A stretch of DNA of 64,000 nucleotides from Apricaphanius iberus (Eukaryota; Chordata; Actinopteri; Cyprinodontiformes; Aphaniidae). The notes under the pieces are model-generated. The model worked only from the letters and a program-made list of their open reading frames with translations, did no database searches and was not told where the DNA came from. Location: the NCBI GenBank assembly GCA_028564705.1, contig JAPXFQ010000362.1, positions 248,001 through 312,000 on the forward strand, given 5' to 3'. Position 1 is the first letter of the stretch, and every line of letters begins with the position of its first letter. The position numbers were made by a program, and so were the translations under genes. Shown here piece by piece: positions 22,421-34,321 of the stretch.

Positions 22421-25184
22421 ATATCTAAGGATGGGTCAAACAACTCGTTCGCTTTTGTTAGATTAATCAGAAAAACAGATAGTTCTCCAACTCCAACTCC
22501 AAGGCCTCATATCATTGGCCGAACGGAGAACGGATCTTTAACAAAAATAGTCTTGTTAGGACAACAACGGTCCAAATGATCTCCTCCAACAAAATTAAAC
22601 CACAAAAATCTTACATCAACAATCCAACATAATCTGTATCGTTTGTTTTCTGATGGCAAACAAGAAATTGGTGCATTACCACCACCTACTGGTATAAAAT
22701 GTCACCTGATATTCCACTTGTTTTTCTAAGCCTGGTAAAATATTAGCATTGTCCCTACTTGGGCTAACTTTGCTCTTGTTTTTAATCAAGCCAAGCCCTA
22801 TTGTCCATTTTGGTATACAACCGTGTCAAATGATCTTCTTTTCTGACTTCAAAAGTTCAGATTAAAAGCTTACAGCACCTTTTGCTGGTTGTCTTAAGGT
22901 CATTAGTAACTCATTGGATGGTTGTATTTTAATTTACACCACAGTTTTAATCTGTCTTGACCACCACCTGCATTGCTACCAGGCCGGGTTGGAACGTAGA
23001 CTGACCGATAAAAAAGACTTTGTCTGGATTTCTTGGCTTGCTTCATATGTCTGCTTTGAAAACGTTGGTTGTGTTCAACACTTTTTTTCCCTACTTTATA
23101 TCATTTTAGTAAAAGGTAAACAATAAAATTTGACAGCAAAAACAAAACATCCTTAAAAGGTAACAAACTAAACATGTTTTGTCAGTTATTAATATAGATC
23201 TTGAACTGATTTGAATCCAAACAGAAAGGAAGCATTTAGGGCTTTAGGAAGAGCTTCAGTGGTGCCTGCCATGTTATTCCTAAAGTCCGGAGCCATTACT
23301 GTTGTGATTTCAAGCTGCAGGGTGAATGACAGACATTCCCAAAATAGCACGAGCCCTGTTAAATATTTTAGTGACTCAGATGGAGGCATAAGGAGGAGGA
23401 GGAGGACTAAGCCCCAGATAAAACCCCCAAATCAGGCGTTGCTGTCAGGAATGTTTCTGAATCCGTGTGTTCAGGGATTCTTCCAGGAGGTGTAGCTGTG
23501 ATGTTCGACAGTAGAGGCTCTCAAGAACCGGATCCTCTTTTTGGGACAATTTTTCCTTTTGGAATGTCGGAACAGCAAAAGTCCTAAACTGTTCATGGAG
23601 TCAGCCACAGTCGCAGGAAATTGGTTGGTTTCTGGGATGGAGATGGATCCAACTCTGAAGTGGAAATAAATAATTATTTAATTTTATAAATAATTTAAAA
23701 GCTAAATGCTTCACAGTCCTGTTTCTGTCGTGATGAATGAGCCACTGTCAATAAAACTGTACTCGGGATCATTTTTTCAGGATAACCTACGCTGTCCCTC
23801 CCTTCGGTGTAACACTTTAAGGAAGGAAGAATGTAAGCAGATCGTTTCTGAAGACGCACTAAAGCAGGCCTGTATAACTGATTTCCCAACATCTCTGTTC
23901 TAAGAATAGAAGTTTAGTAAGAATCAAAGCAGCAGCAACACGCTGAGAGCAGGTCTGACAAAGAAGAACGGGATAAAAAAGAAAAAAACAGAAGCAGAGC
24001 TCTGATTGGCTAACAGACCTTTGGGATGCTGCGCTGCCGGATGATGATCGGCGCTCAGTGAGCAGATAAGACGATAAAACTACTTCAAAACACGGCAAAC
24101 TGAACCTGCAGAGAGCAAAGCGTCGCACCAGAACCTAAAGCTGAGAAACAGGGAGGAGAGGAGACAGAAGCTGCTTTATGGTGACATCACCAACCCAACC
24201 CCATCCACACACACACACACACGGGGTCTGATTCCAGCAGGGCTCAGTCAGCTCCATATCGATCCGTTCCAGGAAGTGCATCCTGCGGTCAGACTGACGG
24301 TCAGCGCTTTACGACCGGCTCTAATGCCCTTTCCTCCATTTACTCCTCTCCCTGATTACTTCTTCATCCACAAGCTTCTATTCTTGCAGCCCCTTCTCTA
24401 CTTGTTCAACTTATGATATGTACAGCTGGATTCTAAAACTAAAGAAACAAAAACACAGGTTGTTAGAAATGTGCCATATAAATAAAGATTCATTGATTAT
24501 TTAGGGTAAACAGGAAGCTTCAGATACAATTAAACAATCCCTCATAGAGTTCAACCAGAACAACTGAATTTTTCAAAACTCAAATTTTTTTTTAGCTTTT
24601 CGTTATCTTAAAACAAAAAAAAATGCACTTTGCTTTTGAATTTCGTGACATAAAATATTGCGATTTATTGGCATATCAATATTTTCTTGCATCCCTAATG
24701 TTTTATAACTTAAAGCTGAATTTATAAAACTTAAATAATAATCAAATAAAATCATTTTGGAATTGTTTTGATATCCCAACAGCTTAGTCTCCTAGCTGTA
24801 CCTGAATGCAGCATGAGCAGCTGTTGAGAAATCCCTTCTCATCCACAGGGATTCCTGCGGGTTTCGTCTGATTGGATGCTACTGGTAGCCATGGTGACGT
24901 AAACTGTTTTTTTCTGCAGTATCAGTGATAATTACATTCAGTTTGACATCATTTATTTAATTAAAATGGGACAATGTGCATTATGGAAAACATGATATAC
25001 TTATGTAAATACACAAGATTATAGCCTGGGATAATTTCCATCTCTAGTCGCTTCGTTGGACAAATCAGCAACGTGCTTAAAATAAAAGTAATCTTCAACA
25101 ACAATTTCCCTCTTAATCTATCAAAACGCTCACTTCATAAAAAACATTCAACCAAAGAGTTCCTCTTTCTACCAGAGCAATATT
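22421..25184. other. Unassigned non-coding DNA
   Basis: No gene recognised. A short (AC)n lies near 24208-24224. At 24645-24695 the text TATTGCGATTTATTGGCATA followed by TCAATATTTTCTTGCATCCC looks like the right end of a hAT element; a close copy is at 38085-38120. Remaining ORFs look random. Confidence 0.4.
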
Positions 25185-25335
25185 CTTCCACTCATACTCC
25201 AATGCACAACACCATGCAGCGTTTTGGGGTAAAGTGCCTTGCCCAGGGGCACATTGACATGTGACAGGAGGCACCTGGAATCACACCTGTAACCTTTGGA
25301 CTGACAGAGGACCACTGAATATTGAGCTGTATCTA
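25185..25335 (-). mobile_element. tRNA-derived SINE-like fragment, antisense
   Basis: The minus strand reads AGTGGTCCTCTGTCAGTCC, AAAGGTTACAGGTGTGATTC and CAGGTGCCTCC, followed by CCCCTGGGCAAGGCACTTTA. GGTGTGATTCC is a worn form of the RNA polymerase III B box GGTTCGANNCC, and the preceding part resembles a tRNA anticodon arm. CTGGGCAAGGCACTTTACCC is a frequent companion in fish SINEs. No intact A box or poly(A)-like tail was found, so this is a fragment. Confidence 0.55.
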
Positions 25336-25418
25336 AATCTCATTCCAGAAATCTCCTAAAAACACCAATCATCAAACTAAGTGCGTATTATTTATTAATG
25401 CTAAAAGGTTCAATGAAG

Positions 25419-25450
25419 CATCCGTCCGTCCATCCGTCCGTCCGTCCATA
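25419..25450. repeat. (CCGT)n/(CCAT)n microsatellite
   Basis: Tandem CCGT and CCAT tetranucleotides. The same motif type is seen at 22178-22215 and briefly at 29062-29077. Confidence 0.85.
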
Positions 25451-26420
25451 TGATGGTTGATCTCCATCTCTCTTAGTCCCCCTCCACCTCCTCCCCTCCC
25501 CATCTATCCAGGATCCAGGGAGTGCATTAGGCGATTAAAGCACCACCTGTCCGTATGCCAACTCCCCTCCAGCTACACTCCTCACCCTTTCATCTTCCTC
25601 AGTAGTTTTTCTTTCTCCATCTCCTGAATTGGTTCTCCTTCAGAGGAAGTGAGTTTCCCTTTTAACCTTTTTATCAACCTTCTCCACCACTGTGACTCCT
25701 TCCCTCCTTCTGCTTTCCAGCTTTCTGTTTATCTTTATTCCAGTGAATGTCATTTTCACAGACGCTTTTACCTCTTTCCACCCCTGCTGCTTGACTTTAT
25801 CAGTTTTCATCCCTCGTTTATGGCGTCTTTCTTGCATCATCTTCCTTCTGCTTGTTCTGCATTTACTTTTAGCTCGTTTTACTCTGCATCTCTTCAGCCA
25901 CCGGTCCGGGTTTATGTCTCCCTCTGCTTCCTGCCGATGGATGTATTCCCCCTACATCTTTATCGCAGGAGCCTGGATTATTCTGACACACTCAGTCCAT
26001 GTTAAATAAATTTATAGCGGAGGATCATATCATCACAAACATATCAGCAAGCGGCTGAAGGTGGAGGCCGTCCTGAAGGGGTTTTCTGTTTTATGGGAAA
26101 GTAAAGCAAAGAAATCTCTTGGTTTCTAAGCTGTTGGTTTGAAATTGACGGTTCAGGTTCATTAGGACCGGACGGGACAAATATTCATGAATGTGACAAA
26201 CAGCCAGGAGCATGTGGATACTCCAGCACATGTAGACCTCCTCGATTTAAACCTGCATGAAGACGGGCTACGTTCACACTGCAAGTCTTAATCATAATAA
26301 AACTTTTTTTGTGTGTGGTTGCTCACACTGTAAATAAAATTCGCCGCGCTCCAGTGCGAATGGTTAACAGTCCCAAAACAGTCAACATGCGCAGAAAAAG
26401 ACAACACATTAGAAAACACG
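25451..26420. other. Pyrimidine-rich, then unassigned DNA
   Basis: 25470-25990 is C/T-rich (CTCCACCTCCTCCCCTCCCC and similar), which opens two overlapping + frames of 105-118 codons with a biased, low-complexity make-up. I do not treat them as genes. From 26000 to the LINE copy nothing is recognised. Confidence 0.45.
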
Positions 26421-28124
26421 CCCCCATACGTATAGTGTACGTATGGGGGTATGAATGAGTGTATAGCGTCCTTTTTTCGTATGTTCTGTATTTGTGAGAA
26501 TGTGTACGCATGAGAGGGAGGGTACGTATGAGTGTCTCTGTCTGTCTATGTCTATCTGTCAGGTTGGGTGTTTGGCTGCTCTCTGGCCTGATGCATCTTC
26601 TTCCCTCCCCGTCACTTCCCCTCGGTGATGGTTGCTCCTGCCCGCTGGTTGATGATGGCTCTCGATGCCTGGGGCCGGGGGTCCCGGTTGCGGCCCGGCT
26701 CGGTCCTGGTGCATGTCGGGCGGGTCCTGGGTGGTCCGGTGTTTCGGGCGGCCGCTGTTTCGGGCCGACGTCCTCCTTGGATTGACTGGGGCACCTCTTA
26801 TGGGGGTGCCGGGGTTGTAGAACAGGTTGGTGCCGTCCGGTGGATCGGTGGGGACCGTGTCTGGCGCCCGGTCCTCCTGCCGGTTCCAGGACCTCTGCTG
26901 GCTGGTCTGTTCGCCTGGTGGGGCTGTCCGGCATTGGCTGGGCCCCTGATCTTGGCGCCCTACGTGGGGCGGGATCTGGACCCGGGAGCTGGAAGATCTC
27001 GATGTCCAGGTGCCGGCTGGGCGCGGCCTGGGGAGGGCGTACATCCGCTGTGGCTCTTGCTGTGGCTCCCTGGCGTGTGGGTGTGTGGAGGCGGGCCGGG
27101 TTGTTGGCGGTGGGTATTGGTCCGGGGTGGCGGCGGCGTGTGTTGTCCGTCGGTTGGCTGCGGATCCTCCTTGCCTGCGGCGGGGGGCCCTTGTCGGCTG
27201 GTCCCTGGTTGGGGCGGGGTGCCCCTGGTCCCCGTGGCCTCCGGTTCCTGATCCGGGCCCGCCCTGGCGTAGCCGGTTACCGGCGGAGCCCGTGGGCTTG
27301 TCACTGCGATCTCTCGGGCCCCAGCATTGCGGCTGGTGGGTGTTCCCCTCGGGCTTCCATCTGTTCCTCTCTTGGCGGGTGATCGACCCTGCGCTGATCC
27401 GCCTGTGGCCTCTGTACTCTATGGGACCCTGGATGCATACATCTCTTGCCTCCTCCATGTCTGTGCCGATTCCTGTAGGACGGATTGACGGTTCCTTACA
27501 CCAGCTATCAATCACTTGCATGGGGAAACCTTATTCAGACCTGCATGCTCGCACACACATAGGTGTGGGGACATTGGTGAGGACGGACATATCTTAAGCT
27601 GAGGTTATCATCATTAGTTAGTTGTTCACAGGAGCTTACCAGAAACATTTGTATTATGTTCATTAATCCATGCTTGTGTGTAGTGAATGTGTAATTCTTA
27701 GTTTATTCTACTAGATCTGAACTATTGGTTTGGTTCTGTACAGTTTGTTGTTTTTGTTTTGTATTACTGTTTCTCTGCCGTCCGGCAGAGGTGGAGGACT
27801 GGGATGTTTTCTTGTGTTCTTTATTTGCCTCCCTGTCTTGTGTCGTCGGTTCGCCCCTCTGTTGGTCCGGTTTCTTTTCTTCACCTTCTTCCTTTCTCCC
27901 TTCTTGTCTCAGTTTAATGTCCATGACGTCAGGAAATTGAACCCACAGTAATCACTAATAAAGATTTTTCATACATATACATCAAGTGGCGTACTACAGC
28001 GAAGCTGTAATACTCTGCTTGGGAAAGTAAAACTGTTGGGCTTGTACTTGGTACTCAGACACCAATTCTTTAGTAGCATACTGCTAGACAGGACACGTTA
28101 AAAAAAAAAAAAAAAAAAAAAAAA
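26421..28124 (+). mobile_element. 5'-truncated L1/Tx1-type LINE copy: 3' UTR only, poly(A)-tailed
   Basis: From about 26430 the sequence is collinear with 51791-53695, the end of the full LINE below, with high identity and small indels. It has the same G-rich text, CTGCCGTCCGGCAGAGGTGG, CACTAATAAAGATTTTTC and CTAGACAGGACACG, then a 25-nt poly(A) (28100-28124). No ORF2 part is present. It has one copy of the 182-bp tail module that is doubled in the full element. At the 5' junction, CCCCCATACGTA and TACGTATGGGGG flank TAGTG (26421-26449), a perfect 12-bp inverted repeat not present in the full copy. Flanks AAAACACG (26413-26420) and AAAACTCG after the tail could be a worn target duplication. 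The long minus-strand frames here are artefacts of base composition. Confidence 0.9.
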
Positions 28125-30134
28125 CTCGCTCTGCTCACGGAAGCAGTTTGGCAATTCCTGCATAACCAGAAGTGAAAAAACTCACTTCACTACCCACAGC
28201 TGACCCGCATAACAGTTGTTTTATGATGATTAAATATTAGGTACGGTTAGGTACGTATTTGGTTTAATGTCACGGTTCGGTTCATTTTCAGTACAGTATA
28301 ACGGGAGAAAACAAACGTTTTTCTGCTATTCAAACAGGCAATACTTTAATCAAATTTAAAATGAAACTTTACTTGCAATAAATTCTTCAACAACATCTCA
28401 GAAACCAAAAATGTAAAAAAAAAACTATGATTTCCCTTCGGATAACTTCATAACCAAAAACAGTCTTTCTATGAGGTTTTAACAAATCAACATTTTATTT
28501 GACCAATTTTGCCAAGGGGAACGGATCCTGAGAGGACCGTCAGACGATGTTTCCCGTCGGATTAACAGCGTTCACGGTTCCCTTTGGGGAGCCTAAGTCA
28601 CGCCCTTCTACTTCCTGTCCATGGGTCCCCAAATGCCAAAAAAATGAATTAGTCAGTGGAACGATAAAAGTTATTTTCTGATCCCGTTTGGGTGAATTTT
28701 AAAGACACATTTTGAAATTACGAACAGGTTAGACTCTCGTGGAGTTTTACTCCAGGGTCTCGTTTATAAAAAGCTTGCTGGGCTACAAAACAGGGTCTAA
28801 TAACTGCTTAAGTCACTTTCCATGGCAAGTTAGGGATTTATGGAATAAAATGTGTTAAAGAAAATGCTGAATAAATGGTGCAACCATTAACCAAGGTCTG
28901 GGACAAGAGAGTTTTGAGGTCTTTGTAGCTGCTTTGAAAGCCAACAGCTGAAGGAGTGATAGAAAAAAGCAGACGTGACCTAAATGCAGAGACGGAGACA
29001 CAAAGCTCGGCCTTGTGACGCCGGAGACACCAGGACGCAGCTGAGCTCTCTATGTGCGCGTCTGTCCGTCCGTCCATGAACCGCTGCGCACAAATAACAA
29101 CCATGTGTGTCTGCGACTGCTCTCATCTACAGCGCCGCACTCCAGCCGAAGTTCTGACCACCTCGTCCCCAACATCCCGACTCCCATCTGTTTATTAGAA
29201 ATGATCAGAAGCTTGATTTAGTTTCTGTTTGAGGGTTTAGACAGTGTGTTGGTTGGTTAATGGGACAGCATTGGAAGGTTTTCTTTCCAGACCTCATTTA
29301 CTGTTGGACATGAAGACAAATGGAAAGCGTTGCATCGCTCTGATTGGAGCTTCATCTGCAGTGGTCCATCCACTACCTATGGTCAGGATGCACGCATCAT
29401 ATCAAACATAGTGACATCCCTGTGGGAGATCAGATTAAAGGCAGCTAAATATCTCCATCTGTTCAGGATGCATCACTGAGACCTTCACTAAAAGACTTCA
29501 GTGGAATCTGATTACATTTAGTATTCTGTTACATGTTTCCCCATCCAGCTGAAACTTTCTGTAGCCACCAACAAGCTTTCTGCATCATTTCAGTGGATTC
29601 TTCTAAACTGGGTTGGTTCGGACCCAACTTCTAAGCCCTCTCTGCTAATCTTGGAGGAAGTTGGATTCTGCCTCCAGCAGCTGTCTGTAAGATCCTCCCT
29701 CAGCACCCAGCAGTAATCTGCTCCGACTTTGATCAGGGAACCCTCAGTGTAACAAGGAGAGCGGCTCGTATTGAAGGTTCTGGTGGGTCCAGCCCCTCCG
29801 GTCCTCCCACCGGACACCAGAATGTTAAGCTGCCAGGAACTGTTGCTTTCAGTTCCTGCAGCAGCAGCACTGGCTGCAGATCACTCAGATGTTTTTTATT
29901 TGTTTTTGTGTGCATGTTTTGGTGCATGTGACTCATCATCAGACGCTGCAGTATTATTAAACTACTTCCTGTTCTAAAGCTGCAGCATGTCCAGACTTCT
30001 GCTTCTTCCACAGAAGAGAACTTTACTGGAGCTGCACATGTCATCTCATACGGATCATGCTTCATTTACTTTATTTGCAGCTTACATAAATAGAATTTGT
30101 TCATTTTTTGTTTAATTCAGGCAAATATTGTGCT
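28125..30134. other. Unassigned non-coding DNA
   Basis: No gene recognised. The stretch at 28590-28650 (AGTCACGCCCTTCTACTTCC, TGTCCATGGGTCCCC) resembles text dispersed in fish genomes but has no partner in this window. The minus-strand ORFs near 29590-30065 show no family features. Confidence 0.4.
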
Positions 30135-31460
30135 ATGGAGGTAAATCCCTGAGACGTATTCCACGAAATCGAGGCTCATTTGAAATTCAATCCCCACTAA
30201 TTTAATCCAGGTTTTTACAAGCGAGGCTCATATGCATTAACGCTAAATTAAAAGCAGCTCCTGCCAATCGATGCTAGATAAAGGAGAATAGAAGGAAAGG
30301 AAAGAGCTGCGTTCTCCCAGTCTTAGAAAGAGTTATTAATGCAGCCTATGAGCATCACGATTACATCATAATCAATAAGCGGAACACCAGCTACATAGAA
30401 AGGCTCGTCAGGCTGCATTGTGTTACAATGTGAATTAGGTGATGTTGGACGGTTTACAGCAGGGGTCGGCAACCTCTTTAGACCTTCCCCAAAGGCTGTT
30501 TTGTGTTTTTCTTTAAAATAATTGCTCATTCCCATGACACAACACTAGAAAGAACAATGTTTTTCAGATCAAATTTCTGTTCTTTAGGGTATGAAACTTT
30601 GCATTTTCCATAATTTGCCACTAATATGAAAAAGTCACAGAAAAAAAATAATCCAGACCCTTTTTTTTGCTAAAGTTTCATGTTAATCTTTCTTTTAAAA
30701 CCTAAAAACAGAAACAAAATGGTGGCTCTTTCAGAATGATAGGGCATGTACTACTGGAGAGTTCCACTAGGGGGCAGTTACAGAGTACAAAACTCACCCT
30801 GCATCCGAATCCTTAGTATGTACTACATGCTACATAGTAGCTGCTCCTCGCCCGTTGATGTAGTAAATACTGTGCAGCAAACAAGCGAGTAGTAGGTATG
30901 AAATCAGACGTACTGCTCCACCATTTTACCGGGTGTTTACGGTGGTCCTGTCCTCGGTAGCCGACATCACTCTTCTTACTCTTTTCAAATGAATGGCTTT
31001 CTACTCCTCCCACATGGGGTCACATATCCTCACCCAGGACCCCCAGAACAACTCCACCATTTACAGATCAATAATGTTCCGCATACAATAATAAGTCAAA
31101 GTACAAAAACTAAAATGATCAAATGCAATACATGTATTTACAATTCTTCTTACAAATGACAATACATTTTACTTATCAAAAATATTAAGTAAATTTTTTT
31201 CCAAAGGTCATGCAACAGTTGCAGCTCTAAATCTGTTTTATTTAGCTGGATCGAGCACAAAACGGCTCTTTGAAGGGTAAAGGTTGCGGACCTCTGGTGT
31301 GATACATTAATCTAAAAACTAATCTAACTGTTGCCATGGTGAATGGGCGGGGCTTCAGGTTAGCCAAAAAACATGGAACCTAATCTGCGGAATTTGAGCC
31401 GGGATTATCAAAGAAAGCTGGGTATTTTTTAAATTAGTTTGTTTGGTCGAACAGCTCTCA
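30135..31460. mobile_element. Probable Harbinger-type MITE split by a hAT insertion
   Basis: The left part (30135-30459) starts near GACGTATTCCACGAAATCGA with GGCTCATTTGAAATTC. The right part (31297-31460) contains TTGCCATGGTGAATGGGCGG, GGCTTCAGGTTAGCC, GAATTTGAGCCGGGATTATC and AAAGAAAGCTGGGTA. The right part matches a second copy at about 61490-61600 (TTGCTATGATGAATAGGCGT, GGCTTCAGGTTACCC, GAAATTGAGCCAGAATTGTC, AAAGAAAACCTGG), so it belongs to a dispersed family. The hAT element at 30460-31296 separates the two parts. The assignment of left and right parts to one element is inference. Confidence 0.45.
30460..31296. mobile_element. Non-autonomous hAT element, nested
   Basis: Left end CAGGGGTCGGCAACCTCTTT and right end AAAGGTTGCGGACCTCTG, whose complement is CAGAGGTCCGCAACCTTT, are the terminal repeats of a very common fish hAT family. 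The interior shows CAAATGGTGGCTCTTTC-like text and has no transposase. A near-perfect CTCF-type core CCACTAGGGGGCAG lies at 30764-30777. The 8-bp flanks no longer match clearly. Confidence 0.75.
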
Positions 31461-31802
31461 GGCAGACAGGAGATTACCTAAAAAGGTACGGATGTCACAA
31501 TTCTCCAAATCCTCGACCCAATTCTTGATTTTTATTTATTTTCAGTTTTAGAGTAGTGTATGATCATTGGCTTTATTCTTATATACTCATATTGGTTTCA
31601 AAATATATTTTTTATAGTTTTACATACATTTTTTACAGTAAATCTTATTTTAAAATAAAAAAGTGATGCAATTTTTATTATTCTTGTGTAATGTATTACA
31701 TTAGGCATTAATGGTCAAATTGAAATAATTTATTTACAATAAAAGTGTCACAGTATTGTTTAAAAAACAGAAATAAGTAACGGAGTGTGGCTGCCATCTA
31801 GT
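31461..31802. other. AT-rich spacer with a hAT-like left end
   Basis: GGATGTCACAATTCTCCAAATCCTCGACCCAATTC near 31489 has the style of a hAT left end, and 33465-33500 (AATACAGAATCGAGATCGTG, ACCCCCCTAT) that of a right end. The two could be the ends of one larger element into which the next feature was inserted, but I cannot prove the pairing. Confidence 0.3.
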
Positions 31803-32978
31803 TAGTGATGCTAAATTTGATTCTTTTTACTGAATCGAGTCTGAATGAGTCACTCACTAAAATGAATCGGGTTTTTTGAGTCATTTGAGTGACTGAGTCA
31901 GTTGCCCAGAAAGTGCAAAAAATGCACATTTTCACTCACACTTAGTTTGTTTCTAGTTTTATGTAAATCTTGCTGATAAGACGACCCTGACTAAGATGGC
32001 ATTGCAGTGACGGAAAGTTCTCCACGTCCTGCAACAAACTTCTGCATCAGTTCTGTTGCTCTTTCTGTATCTCTGTTCTGTCTTCTCCAAACCCCAGACA
32101 GTCTCGGCAGATGACCGCTTCTGCTGAGCCTGGTTCTGCCGGAGGTTTCTTCCTGTTAAAAGTGAGTTTTTCCTCTCCACTGTCGCTTCATGCTTGCTCA
32201 GTGAGAGGGACTGCTGAGAATTCACGACGCAATCTTCTGTGGTTCTGTAATTCCTAAATTAAACATTGTATTGTAATAACTCTTCTTGTAAAGTGCCTTG
32301 AGATGACATCTGTTGTGAAACGGCGCTATATAAATAAACTGAATTGAAATAAGATGAGTGAATGCAAAAGAAAACAATTCTTATAGAGCATAAAAGAGCA
32401 ACAAAAAAAAGATTTCTAAAGGGAACATTTATTTTCCCTTAAACATTATATTAATGAAATTTCTGACATACAGAAAATGAAAAGTAATCAACAAAATAAA
32501 AATACAAAATATAAATTAAAAAAATAAAGTTGGTTGCCAACCAAAAAGAAAGAGAAGAAGAAAAATCTGTGAGCCAGAGGGGGTGAGTTGTTTCGTTTCG
32601 TTCAACTTCTTTGAGCTGTGCGCTGGGTGGGATGGAGCGATTTGTTCACGCTACGATTAGCTAGCTTTGTTGGTTCTCGGAAAGGAAGGGGTGAGTAGCT
32701 CAATGTGCTGTTAGCATGTTAGCAGAGCAATGCTGCTGTGAACCAATGAGCTTTTCTCGTGATGTGAGCTTTGTACTCAGGGGTTTTTTCTTCCAGCCCA
32801 GACATTTTTTTTTTAATTGGCTGTTTTTTCCCCCCGAGAATTTAATTTAAAAACTACACATGAAAAATTAACTGGAAAGAGTCAGTAATGAGTCACTTGT
32901 GGTAGTGAATCATGATTCACGAGTCAGTAAAGTGATTTTTGAGTTTTGAACGATTCGTTCATGACTCGCACATCACCA
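31803..32978. mobile_element. Non-autonomous hAT element with exact 8-bp target duplication
   Basis: Starts TAGTGATGCTAAATTTG and ends GACTCGCACATCACCA; the complement of the end, TGGTGATGTGCGAGTC, matches the start at the tip. Both sides are flanked by CATCTAGT (31795-31802 and 32979-32986), an exact 8-bp duplication, the size made by hAT transposases. Sub-terminal ATGAGTCACTCACT and AATCATGATTCACGAGTC are further inverted-repeat signs. There is no transposase. A LINE 3' end sits inside (next entry), so the hAT was in place first. Confidence 0.85.
31930..32350 (+). mobile_element. Fish LINE 3' end nested in the hAT element
   Basis: Contains the strongly conserved block GGTTCTGCCGGAGGTTTC, TTCCTGTTAAAAGTGAG, TTTTTCCTCTCCACTGTCGC, TTCATGCTTGCTCAGTG, followed by GTAAAGTGCCTTGAGATGAC and ACGGCGCTATATAAATAAAC with a GAATTGAAAT tail. 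This is the 3' UTR of a common fish L2/Rex1-type LINE. No coding part remains. The left boundary is approximate; the right one is at the tail near 32350. Confidence 0.85.
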
Positions 32979-32986
32979 CATCTAGT

Positions 32987-34321
32987 GACTTTCTATAGTT
33001 ACGGCAGAAGGACTGACACAATGCGTGAGGTAGCTCATGGGACCGAGCTAAAAGCAGCTAACAGCGTTCCCCTTCTTTACATGTGGACTTAACTCGACGG
33101 GAACTCAACATTTCCTCACCATAGATTTTTTAGAGTAGAAAGAGCGGCTTTAGCTATCCTAGCCGTGGTTTAGCTGTAGCTTAGCTAATAGCTACTTGCT
33201 AGCATCAGCTAACATGCACTGTAGACGTGCGCTATGATAACGGGGGATGTGATACAGGAAGGTAAAATGTTACCAGGCGTTGTGAGTTGTATGAGAACTG
33301 GTGAGAGTTACTTGTTAGGGAAAATGCGATCTGTGGTTCTTTGTGATGAAACTGTTGCTACGCAGTCCTGAGTGGGACGCACCAAGTGTAAACATGGCAG
33401 GAGGTGATCGCGATCCTCTTTTTGATTTCGATGTGCAGGGTCGTAACGTAATTTGGATCGATTTCAATACAGAATCGAGATCGTGACCCCCCTATAATCT
33501 GTGTATTCAGAGCAGAATGTTTGGATGAAACTCTGAGGTAGGACAAAATACAATTTCATGCAGAAACACACATCTTTGATTAACCCCAAAAACACATGAC
33601 TGACGTCTGTGATCTCTGCTCTGTGGAGGGTCGCTGTGTTTTTTACACTCACACAGACTCCTGAGGTTGAAGCGAGCCTGATAGATGGAATCAGCTCGGT
33701 GTCAAGCATAGGTCAGATACATCAAACACACACACTCAGGGCGATAAATGCAAAGACACGTCCACACACACACGACGAGTGATTGAGGGCGCTGGGTAAA
33801 TAAAAATCAGAGGGCTCAGCGGTGATGAAGCGGTGGCAGTGACCAGCTGCTGGTTGTTACTCCACGACCGAAGACTAACGCTACGTTTCTGTTCTATATT
33901 TCAGAGAAACTAAAGAGTATCCCTGCAGGAGCAACAGATCTCCTCTACATCACGGTTCTGTTTAAGTGTTCAAGAAATGGACCACCTGTCCTCTTTTGTG
34001 GAATTAAAATATGTTCACACTAGTCCCAACACACATTTCCTTTAAATTTAATGGAAAATAGGACCTTGGAATGATTATGAAGCCTATTTTTGACATGTGT
34101 TGATGTTATCTGTGGTTTCACAAAAATATAAGCCAGGACATAAAGTTGTTTGGATGCATCAGTTAAGAGAAGCTGAATGGATTTAAAAGAAGAATAGCTT
34201 GAGATCACTGCTGGAGGTTAGTTATCTCAGAAGAAAGGTTCGCATCTTGGCACACCTTGCCTTCTATTTTTATGCAAGCAATTTTTATTATCGACAAAAT
34301 TGTTATCCTTAAACAATAAAT
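32987..34321. other. Unassigned non-coding DNA
   Basis: GCTA-rich text (33150-33215) and the possible hAT right end at 33465-33500. Other ORFs have no recognisable content. Confidence 0.4.

Noticed and set aside
25649..26009. Two + frames of 105 and 118 codons resembling membrane proteins
   Set aside because: Overlapping frames in a CT-rich tract; the Phe/Leu/Ser content is what such a tract encodes by chance.
26559..27521. 320-codon minus-strand ORF and overlapping + frames of up to 208 codons
   Set aside because: They overlap in several frames and on both strands in the G-rich LINE 3' UTR, are dominated by Pro/Arg/Gly/Thr, contain no domain, and are not kept as the same frame in the second copy.
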